This document shows positions 51,363 through 61,654 of a DNA stretch of 64,000 nucleotides, piece by piece (the stretch's first letter is position 1; every line of letters starts with the position of its first letter). Made by a program: the position numbers and the translations under genes. The notes under the pieces were generated by a model. The model saw only the letters and a program-made list of their open reading frames with translations, did not search any database and was not told the origin of the DNA. Source of the stretch: Absidia repens (taxonomy: Eukaryota; Mucoromycota; Mucoromycetes; Mucorales; Cunninghamellaceae); NCBI GenBank assembly GCA_002105175.1, contig MCGE01000031.1, forward strand, positions 124,001-188,000. Reading direction: 5' to 3'.

Positions 51363-52019
51363 TTTTGTTTATTGTATTTATACGGCCTGCTCCCTCCTTC
51401 CTACTACATCTACTACATTCTCATTATTACCTTTTTATTTTATTTTATCCCCATTTGTTTATACACTCATACACATCCTTCCCTCAACACACTCACACAT
51501 ACACACACATATACAAAAGATAGTTACCCCTTTAGTTAGACGAACGCATTAGCTATAGTAATAATAATCTTTTTATAATAAACAATTCACAAGTTTCAAA
51601 TGATCAATATTTGTGATTACCATGTTTGTTATAATAGCGGAAATACTGCTTGGATAGGATAAGGGGAAATATATGGTTGATTGGTGATAACGTTTTGGGG
51701 AGAAAAACTTTTCGGTATTGATTCCGGTTTGGGAATTATCACGATTATGGCTCTGTAGGAAGACTGGGTGACTATGGTCAGCCTCTAAAGATATGTTAAG
51801 TATGCTAATTTATGATATGAAAATGAATTGCATATCAGGAGGGTGCTGTTGATTTCAGTATAGTAGCTTGAAGAAAATGAGTTCCGTTTAACATTGATAG
51901 ATACGCAATATTCATATAGTAGGCGGAGCGCTAAGCACTGGGATAGTTCGATGTTGCCTCATACGGTACCTAAACTTCTTTTTTTTTTTTTTTTTTTTGT
52001 ACACTCGAACACACATCAG
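51326..52019. other. PRO3 3' flank and intergenic
   Basis: An (AT)n run lies at 51331-51355 right after the stop, AATAAA near 51580, and a poly-T run at 51979-51998. No gene is supported. Confidence 0.45.
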
Positions 52020-53520
52020 ATTTTTTGTCCAGCAGCGTATTATATTTTACTACAGTGTGGATAAACTCATTCCAGAAGACAAATTGGAAGTACGAGAGAC
52101 AATGTAAAATTAAGAAGATAAGGCATGTTTTATTTAGATTTACATAGAAGCAAAGACAACTAAACTACATAAATCCCGTGTACTGGTAATACTATAACAC
52201 AAATCTGAATGTGGGGCAATTGGAGGCGTGTGTGGGTGAGTATGGACTGTGTGTCATTCTATAGTCGCGCGGGGCATCTAAAATTATCAATAGAATAGAA
52301 CAATAATGTTGATGGTGCTGCACGGCGTTGTCTGTTGAAATAAAAATGAGAGTTTCCTTTTTGCATCCACCTGCAAAACAGTACGTACAGTACGCCAAAT
52401 CATCATGAGTGACCCAAAGAAAAAAAAAAAAAAAAACTTTCAAATCCCGCCCACGTGAAATATATATTTCCTCTCTCTCTCGCCGTTTTTATTTTTTCGA
52501 CTCTCTTTCTTTTCTAATTATTTTTTTTCTTCGCCATTCAACTTGTATACGGTTATATTGGACTTTAGATTAGTGTCGGGACTAGTTTAGAAGCGTTTTC
52601 AGCTCAGGGATTACAACATGCATTGCGAAACCCTTTCATTTTGGATTCAGGATTAAAGACCACCATTAGTTGGCTTTTTGGAGCCTCCATTAGCTTAGTT
52701 GGTGTTAGTTTGTCCATGTATTGCTTCTACACCTCAATAAACTATGTCTCTTTTTACTAGCTTTAATTAAAAGATGTCTTTCCAGTCTCTCATGCTTTGT
52801 ACAATAGATCCTTTTTTACAATCGCCCCATTAGATTAGTGTTGAGAGTTATTGTGCTTGAATAAATGGAATCCCTTCAGTCTTTCTCATTCCTTGCACTA
52901 AACGGTATACTAGCTGCCTTTTCACATTCGTCCCTTTAGGTTAGTATTGACCATTCTTTAGATCTTCTGATAGTTACTCTCATGTCACCTTCATTAGCTC
53001 CCTTGGTACAATGAATCCCACACCTTTAGTATTAGTATCCACCAATATGCTAGTTTTGTTCTTTGCATTTATACTGGTTTTAATAAAAATATGTCCTTTT
53101 TTTTTTTTATTAATCATCGTCTAACCCTTCAAAGAGTAAACAACGTTGTTTATTGTAGTTGTCCTACCAAATACTTTCTTTTTATATTATCCACACTGAC
53201 TAAATTACCACATAAAAGCCCAAAGAATGGTTGTCCGTCTTAGAATACTTACTATCACAGGTAGCCATATTCATTCTTACGCGACCAGTTACATAGATAA
53301 GTTTAGGTTGTGTCTCTGTGTGCCGCCGCTATTATAAAGCACTTTGTACTTCTTTCTAGTTTATCTGGGACTACTTGACCCAGCTCCTGCATGCCCTCGT
53401 CTTGAAGCTTAGCGGCCTGGTGGACAACCCTGAAGACCTTAATATGAAGCACCCTTGTATTCTCCGCCCCCCCCTCCTCTACCATTCATATCAATCAATC
53501 TTTCATATACCACGCCGTCA
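52020..53520 (+). repeat. Dispersed repeat copy R8 with both arms (most complete)
   Basis: The centre CCCGCCCACGTG lies at 52446-52457, followed by TATATATTT. The plus-strand arm has a pyrimidine-rich tract, the core at about 52566-52697, and AATAAA signals near 52736, 52859 and 53082. It ends at the reverse complement of GATTGATATGAATGG near 53483-53500. The minus-strand arm begins with GGTGGATGCAAAAAGGAAAC near 52370 and ends at ATCTAAATAAAACATGCC near 52122-52140, matching the outer arm of R4. No open frame is conserved. Confidence 0.78.
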
Positions 53521-53934
53521 GTGTAATCTCCGCTAGACTGAACATATTGAATATATCTGGCATGTTATTTTATTTAATTATTTTCTTTGCGCATGGTATA
53601 ATAAAAAAAAAAAAAAAAGGAAGGAAGTCAGAACTGAAGTCAGTTGAGTTCACAGAATCGACTATTCAGTTATGAATGACGAGGAGTTGTTTAATTTCAT
53701 CAACCTCCAATATGACATCCAGTAGATCAAGATGCTTTTTTTTTTTTTTTTTTTTTGCAAGTATGCAGATGTTTTAAAATTAAATATAAACAATGACAGC
53801 AAAGTAAAATCTACTATATTTTCTGTGCTGAACTGCAGCGCATATCTTTTACCATTACACTCTATTTCTAAGGGCAGATGAAGCATTTGGAATACAGTGC
53901 ACCTAGCGATAAAATTGTTGAAGAAGACAGAAGG

Positions 53935-53980
<46 letters not shown>

Positions 53981-54192
53981 AATAAAGGTATAGTTTTATT
54001 TTATTTTATTTTTTGAATCAATAAAAGTAAATAAGTGATAGTCAAGACATATATAATAGAAATAAGGAGAGAGAGAAGGAACTAATACGAAATATATGTA
54101 ATATAAACTATTCAAGTGATGTAAGGAATAAAAACAAATACTAGTCCTATATGTCGTATGTAATATATATATATCTACCAAGGTCATCGCCA
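53521..54192. other. Intergenic with microsatellite
   Basis: Contains poly-A and poly-T runs (53604-53618, 53737-53756) and a long (AT)n(GT)n microsatellite at 53938-53981. The right end is the 3' flank of the Zn2Cys6 gene. No gene is supported. Confidence 0.45.
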
Positions 54193-55341
54193 TCAATTAG
54201 TAGTTGTTGCAGTGGTGGTGGATTCTTCTTGGTTCAAAGCTGCCGAGCACAGTTGAGTCAGTCGAGCACACTTGACGCTTTCATCATCTTGATTCGATCG
54301 AGGAGAGGACATGGTGATAGATGACGGTGAGGAAGAAGAGCTTGGTACAGGAGTCATTGGTTGTGGCTTCATCTCATTCCTAATATAGTTGCTTTTGTCC
54401 TCCACTTCCTGTTTATCTTTTTTCGGTTCAAAGTCAGAAGATCCCTGTTGTCGCTGCTGTTTTTTGTTGTTGTTATCAGGATGAGAAGGTTCATTCGTTG
54501 AAGGCGTTGTTTGGTGTTGATGTTGAGATTGTTGGTGAGCAGTGGGAGGTGGAAGATGTTGCGCACCAGGCATCGCCATTGGATAATGATACACGGGAGG
54601 GTAGTTCATTGCATAAGGACCCGTTTGTGGAGCTTTGTTGTCACCTCCGTAATAGGGATACTGGTAAGGTAAAAAGTGATACTGATTCAAATTAGGTGGA
54701 TAACCATATGGATAGCTGATAGGACCTTGCTGGGCGGCGGCGGGGTTGGCTTGAGCATACGCAGGAGCGCCCACATGTAGTTGTTGTTCACCATTATGCG
54801 AGCCAGAATCTGAGTCTGAAGATTTCATGGCCTTTCTTCCTCGCTGTTCGTCGTCTACAAAAATACTATATGCTTAATATTGGGTTCCTTTTTTTTTTCT
54901 TTTCTTCTTCTCTACAAGATACTTATTACCTTGTTTGCCTTTCCTCTTGTATGGACCACGCTTCATACCCTTTTTTCTTTCCTTTCTGATAGAGCTGACA
55001 CACGTTTCGGTGAGTCCGAATTTGATACAACGCGCGCATGGACGATCGTCATCACATTTCTTGCATGCTTTTTGGCAATTGGCTATCGCAAATAATAATA
55101 AGTAGAGATCAGGTATAGTCATTTGTATCGTTTTTTCCTTGATCACCGCTTCCATGATCATTGTTTCATAATTATACTCACTGCATGCATTTTTGACTTG
55201 TTTCCTTTTGTTGGCGCCATGGGATTCCTGCCCCAAAGACGTCTGATCAGTGGCTGAGACTTGGACATGTTGCACTGGTGATTGACCTTGAGGTTGCTGC
55301 TGTTGCTGTTGAGTCATCATATTGGTAGAATGGTCCATCAT
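54193..55341 (-). CDS. Zn2Cys6 (fungal binuclear zinc cluster) transcription regulator
   Basis: A probable nuclear transcription factor. Three exons (55341-55182, 55082-54930, 54854-54193) join to 324 aa. The zinc cluster at about 51-84 reads NACTNCQKACKKC, then PCARCIKFGLTETC, giving the six cysteines. The first intron falls between the first and second cysteines. A strongly basic stretch RKERKKGMKRGPYKRK follows, probably a nuclear signal. The rest is Gln/Pro/Tyr-rich and low-complexity, with no fungal-specific middle homology domain, so the protein is short for this class. The RPC-RCIK and KRGPYKR pattern is common in a basal-fungal subgroup of these regulators. Targets are unknown. Confidence 0.92.
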
Positions 55342-56217
55342 TGTTACTAGAATAATATGATAGGAAAAAAAAAAAGATGGTTAGTTTGAGACCCAGGAAC
55401 AAAGTTATAGTGGACGACGGAGTAGCAAAACTGTCGATAAACAAAGTATAAGTGTAATAAAAAAGAGGGTGGGTGTTGTAATAAACGAGTTCAGTGCCAA
55501 CAAGAAGGATGGAAAAGAGAGCAAGTAAGTGGATAAGGAAAAGGTGGGGTTAGGGTAGTAAGGACAATAGAGTAAGATGGGCGGAAAAAGAGTTTCAAAA
55601 AACGCAAAGAAAAACAAAGAAACAAAAAAAAAAAAAAAAAAAAACATGGCACCAATGCATGACGAATCACCTACTACAACTAAATAGTTGATGATAAGCA
55701 GTTTAGTCCATAATGTGGAGAGATAGAATGATAATAAAAAACTAAGAGAGAAAAGCTATGAGGAATGGGTGGCAAGGCGTGTTCGCGTTGAGTTTACAAT
55801 GGCGGTGTTGCAAGCTGACTTTGTGGGGTAGTGGAGATGATTGATGGGAAAGAGAGAAGGGGATTGGGGAGGAAGGTACCGAAACTATATTGATGCCACT
55901 CCATACAAAAAGTCCAAAGTAAAACAATGCTCTTTTTTTTTTGTTTCATTGTAGCTTACCAAGTATATCTGTGAAGTTATTCGATAAAAAAGAAGGGAGA
56001 TAAAAAAAAAAATTCGAAATGTAAAAAAAAAAATCGTGTGTCGGCAATCGAAAATAAACAATTTCACACACTTGAGGTAAAAGAATTTTTATTATGAATG
56101 GGAATAGAGGCAGAAAAAGAGAATATAGGCAAATAAAAAATATATACAAATAATAATAAAACAGTGCATAAAAAGGGGAGAGGAGTGGAGTATACTATCA
56201 GCCATGGAGTGCGCGTA
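55342..56217. other. Zn2Cys6 promoter and ATG1 3' flank
   Basis: Both neighbours read leftwards. The left part is the 5' region of the zinc-cluster gene with purine-rich tracts and a poly-A run at 55625-55643. The right part holds AATAAA-type signals for ATG1 on the minus strand. No gene is supported. Confidence 0.45.
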
Positions 56218-59200
56218 TCACCGTTCTTCAGCACCATAAACGTTGTTGCTGGGCTTCTGTTCATTTTGATCCACAAGCTTTCTTCTCAAAACTAATATGC
56301 GTTGTTGTATGGAATCAATGACTAGACAACACCAATAATAATAAAAAAGCACGTCGTAAGTCATTAGTGTGTTTGACAATATATATTTCACTTACATTTG
56401 TTGATAATTTTTCGATCACCCTCTTCAATCGCCATGTCCTTGTCATCACATACTTCCAATATAGCTTCAAGCATCCAAATAGCCGTCTGATAGTCCTGTT
56501 CACACTAGTATCATATGCAGAAATAAGTATTAAAAAGGAAATCATTATCCTGAGGGAGGTTTTTTTTTTTTGATATACATACCTCGGCAATGTTTTCACC
56601 CACGAGTTCATGCACTGCAGCTGCTCGACTCTATAATAAACATCCAATTGAGGTCGTTAGTTTAATTATGAACAATGTTAATTGATATATATATATTTAC
56701 CATTTCAAGTGCTCTATCATAAAGCAGTCTTTCAACACATGGATTGTTGCCAGAAGATGAGTCATAGGAGGAGGAGTCAGAGTGTTCACACTTTGATTTT
56801 TCAATGGAAGCCCTGTCAAGACATTCATTGAACCTTTCCCGCATCCATTGTACCACATCATTCAAACGTGGAGTAGGGGATCGGGATGAAGGAGTTTCAC
56901 ACAATGGTTGCTGTCGATCATGCCGGTGATGTTGCTGTTGTTCTGGGTTACTACTCGATCGCCGATGCCAGTATTTCTTTGCCATATCTAGTCCAAGTTC
57001 CAACAACGCCAATGCCTTGAGATGTAACACTAACGCTTCTGTTGCCAAAGTAGGTTCATTAGCCACCCCAATAATCCCACCACGCCCATTCATAAGCAGG
57101 TCAAATTTGGAATCCGCAAATTTCGCCACAGCATGACCCATGCAAGCCGTCTTTTCGATCATCAACATTGTCCTTTCGTCTTCTTCATCACTATCGTCAC
57201 CCCTAGCTGAACCTCCACTATTGCTGTGACCTGCGCCCATCATCAAGAATCCACGTGGAGATCCGACCATTGTTTGTTGTAATTTGTTGTAGTTAGGTGG
57301 TGAATGTCCAGTGCCAAAAAGCCGTTCACTAGCTATTGTCAATGCTTTGGTAAACGCGAATCCCGGTTTGCCAACACTAATCCTCTTTTCACGCGATGCA
57401 GTAAAAGGCGGGGTATTTGGGGATGCTGATGATGGTGGATATCCAGTTTGATTGGAAGACGATGATGCTGATGATGCTGATGAAGATTTCCGCCTTGGTA
57501 TAGCCACTTGTCCAACAATAGATTGCCTCCGGTCTGAGCGTCGTTCCCCAATATCGTTATGTGGTGAGTCGTTCATTTCTAATGGACAAAAAAAAAGGCA
57601 AATTTAGTACCATCGATGAGTATATTTCCTTTGTTTTTCTTTTACCATCAGCGAATTGATTGGTTACAATAATTCGCCTGTCTAGTACCACATATTCGTG
57701 TAGCACATCTTCGACTTCTCCAGGTTGAGTAGTTCCATTGGCCGTTGATCTTGTTGCATGCAAATCGTTGAATTCTACTGCTCTACCAGGTCGCCCTTGG
57801 GGAGGCACATCGTCATTGTTGGTATCTCTAGCAAGCAAAGAAGAAAATGATAAAGTCAATCTGTCAACCTGTCAAAATGCTTTTTTTTTTTTTTCCATTG
57901 ATTGCTTACATATGAAATCGGCTTTGGGGTCGATTTGTAGGTGAAGATGATCCAGGGATCATTCTATGGGAATCTTGGTACGAAGTTGAAGGCTGAGCGA
58001 ATGGAGGAGGTTCATAGGAAGCTGGTGGATTGTATTGGTGTTTCGTGATAGGAGAGGTTGTTGCTGTTGTTGCTGTTGTTGATGCCGAGTGAGGCGAATA
58101 ATCTGCACTGTGTCTTCCTGTTGCGGATGTGGTGTATGCCAATAATGGGTATTTCTTCTTCCTCGAGGATGAGATGGCAGGGTGCGCAAAAAATTCTTCA
58201 AAAGAGATACGTTCAACTGGATCCTTCTTGAGTAGTTTTCGAATCAAGTCCTTCAAATCGTCGCCCATAGGAGGTCGCCCGTCGTCAGTCATTTTTCCCT
58301 GAGGAAATCGAATCACATCATTATTGTGTTGGATCTTTTTGAGCAGTTCCAAATGATTTTGAGCACGGAAAGGTGGTCGACCCGTCATCATTTCATATAA
58401 AACAGCACCCACACTCCAAAGATCTGCCCTGGCATCGTATTTTTTGTATGACAGAATTTCGGGACCCATGTATAACGGTGAGCCACATAATGTATCCGCC
58501 ATACTTGCATTCGGTAAAAATCGAGCAAACCCAAAATCCGCCACCTGAAGAATGGGAAGATCCGACGATGATGATGATGATTGACTGCCAATTGTTGGAG
58601 GTGAAACCAACAACAAATTCTAAAATAAAAAAGTCAGCCAGTGCATGATTGTGAGAAGACAAGTGCTGACCCTCCCGCTTTTATATACCTGAGGTTTGAT
58701 ATCACGATGGACAAGGTTTTGTGAGCGTAAAAATCTTAAAGCTGATGCTATAGAAGAAGAAGAAGAAGAAAAGAAGGAGGAAGAATGATGTTAGTTCGAT
58801 AACGAAGAAACAGCTCACCAACCACATCTAGTTTTCGTTCATTACCCAATTGGTATAAAAAGTGGCGGAGAGTATTTTCGGGGAGCCCTCCAAGAGGACC
58901 ACAGGTAGTATCATTTTTTCGTATTTGTTTGATGTACTGAGACAAATCACCCATTGCACAATAATCCATGACAAGATGAATATGCGTATCCGTTTTCTAA
59001 TATGTTGGAAGTAAAAATGCAAGCATAGTTAGTACCACTTTTTTTTTTTTATCCGCGACCAATATCTCAAGTGACCAAGAGAGAGTGAGAGTGTGCGTCT
59101 ACATTACCTGGCATTCTGAGAGTCCTACAATGTGATCATGTCGTATAGCCTTCAAGATGGATATTTCACTTTCCAAATTCTCCAATAGTTTTTTGGTCAG

Positions 59201-59505
59201 TTTCGATCGTAATACGGATTTGATAGCCACCGGATGACCTGAGACCTATTTTGGATGAATGTAGCAAGTAAATGCAATAAGAGGAGTCAGTACAAAAAGA
59301 AAAGAAAAAAGAAAAAGAAAAAGAGGTTGATAGTGTTTTTTGGGAGGTGAGGATTTACTTTATGCTGCGCTTTGTATACAGTTGCAAAGGATCCTTGGCC
59401 TATTTTTTCACAGATAAGGTAACTGCCGACAGTGGAGTCTGTCTGCGTCGGGTTTTCGGATGTGTCGTGAGAATGCGGTGATATATTCCTTGAATGTCCT
59501 GTCAT
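56218..59505 (-). CDS. ATG1: Autophagy-initiating serine/threonine kinase Atg1
   Basis: Starts autophagosome formation when nutrients are short, in complex with Atg13. Ten exons (59505-59359, 59245-59108, 58996-58846, 58747-58689, 58619-57910, 57827-57646, 57578-56701, 56630-56583, 56504-56396, 56321-56218) join to 841 aa. The kinase domain starts near 27 ([12 protein letters not shown]). VAIKSV has the catalytic Lys, [12 protein letters not shown] the catalytic loop, and [19 protein letters not shown] the DFG and activation segment, with [11 protein letters not shown] after it. EYVVLDRR near 430 fits the Atg8-interacting motif known in fungal Atg1. The C-terminal region holds the two MIT-like repeats that bind Atg13, ending in [19 protein letters not shown]. 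The linker is Ser-rich. All catalytic residues are present. Confidence 0.96.
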
Positions 59506-61570
59506 GTTCGTTAAAAGTAATAGAATATATATGTATATATAAATATAAGAAAAAAAGAAAAAAAAAGGGAATTTTTGATAAGAGAAAATAAAATACCCAT
59601 TGCCTGACCAATCAGCTGAGTTCATAGATTTCACCTTTTTGTTAGACAAAACTGATTTACCCCTTTCTTCTTATTCACTGCGTTGATGGTGTACGTACCT
59701 GATTTTAATGCCGAACGGGAATTAACTACAGGTTATTAGCTGAAGAAGAGATATCATACAATGGTTGTTTACTCCTTTTATATGGCACACTATAATATCG
59801 TAGACTCATGCGTGTCTGTAAAACAGTAACAATAATCACTTCAAACAAAAACACAGGGAGTAAAGTGTCAAAATTTTCAAACTGATTGTAACTGCTACAT
59901 TACATCGATAAAAGATTGTATATAACACAGTCGTATAGTATTGTGGTATTGTATACCTACGAAGAACTTTCGGTTATGCCAAACTCGGTTTATTTGAATC
60001 CCCGCTTTATTTTCATTGCTGTGTGGGAATTGTTCAAGAGGCATGCACCTCCCTATGAAGTCACTTTCAAACATTATGTGACCCTAGACCATACATGGCT
60101 GATTGACGTGCAAGAGGCAAAAAAAAAAAAAAGAAGGAATCTCCCGACACTATTCTGAAAGACGGGTGTTGATTTGATGAACGACAGACCGTTTCTGTTT
60201 AAGAATAACTCATAACGTTGGTCCTTGTGTACTTCCCCTGTATGAATAGGTCGAGAAAGTCCTTGGAAAAGACTTGTAGATTTTCAATAGCTCTAAAAAC
60301 CTATGTAGCAGAAAATTGAGAGACTAGCGGAATTTGGAATGAGAGACTGAGTGGCCTTTGTTGTATGCCATACCTACTGAGCACTCTGCTGCTACTAATA
60401 TAAAAACGCTACCTGGGGTGATTTGACATGGTGTGCCTGCCACATAGTGTAAAAGTAAAGTCATGAGGTTTTCTGGTAGACTGGGCTGAAAAGAGTGTCA
60501 GTTGGTCCTGAACAGAAAATATAGAATGTTTGATCCTTAACGCATAGTACATGTATGTGTCTTATACATGCCAAAACAAAAGATTACTCGGGATCCACCA
60601 GTGTACAGACTAGAATGGCAAATAGGTATCAAATTATTTATAAAACAATGGGACGATTTCGGGATTCAAACAATAAAATAAAAAGGGCGAATTGGTTATT
60701 CCGAGGATTTTTCGTCATCGTTATTTTTTATTTTATTTGGCTTTGTTAGTTGAAGCTCCATCTTTTGGAAACAAAAAAAAAGGGTTTGGTTCGATTAAAT
60801 TGAATTGACCTATTGACTTATATAAGGTATGATAAACATATCACTGTATACAGGATTTGCAGGTTTACTAGCTTGTCAACGGTAACTGAATTTCAAAAAA
60901 ACTAAAATAAAGGTACCATAAACCCCGGAGAAAAAAAAAATAAGAACAACTCAGCAACAAGTTTAAATTTATCCTCCCCCCCCCCCAAAAAAAAAAAAAA
61001 CTTTGATAGGATAGCCCAAACCTGGAATATGTATCTTGGTGGTGTCACCTATTGGATAACTTTGGAACCCTATTTATCGATATTTGCCCTTCGAAAATTT
61101 ATATTTATGGATGTCGTTCATCGTGTTTGGTGCTTGCTTTTGTCCTATTTATTCTTTTTACGACTGCTCCCTAAAGTATATAGTTTGTGATTACTTTTAG
61201 AAATAGAATTACAAATAGTTTGATATGTAAAAAAACAGCACAGTGTACAATAGTTAATAAATAAATGTTGTACAGTGCGATATTTGTAGTTGATTGATGA
61301 TTATGAATCTTTTTATTTCTTCCTTATTTGATAATGACATGTTCAAATTGACCATGATATGCATATACTGTATATGATGGTATAATGTATTACTATCTAC
61401 AGTATGTATATATATAGTTTCATGAAATAGTTGTATCATATTATTTTAAAAGTGGGGTGAAAACTGAAGCAGTGGTTAAAAATAGGCACACTGCTTGCTT
61501 GTGGTTAGAAAACGATTTCCATAAAAGTGTAATTTACTCAAACTGAGGGCGCGAGGTGGAGATCAAAAAA
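59506..61570. other. Divergent intergenic region between ATG1 and chitin deacetylase 2
   Basis: A 2.1 kb gap. The left part is the ATG1 promoter and leader. Open frames at 59916-60158 and 60555-60749 are short, without recognisable domains, and not called. A poly-C/poly-A stretch lies at 60976-61002. Confidence 0.45.
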
Positions 61571-61580
61571 TATAAATAAA
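61571..61580 (+). promoter_or_regulatory. TATA box of chitin deacetylase 2
   Basis: TATAAATAAA lies 75-84 nt before the start codon and is followed by a long CT-rich tract, the usual layout of a highly expressed fungal promoter. Confidence 0.6.
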
Positions 61581-61654
61581 GTTTCTCCTCCCTTTTTCTC
61601 TTGCTTTCCTTTTTCTTTTTTTTTGTTTCTCTTTCTTTTTTCTTAATTTATTTA

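Noticed and set aside
59916..60749. Two small open frames in the ATG1 to chitin deacetylase gap
   Set aside because: Short, no domains, no conserved features visible.
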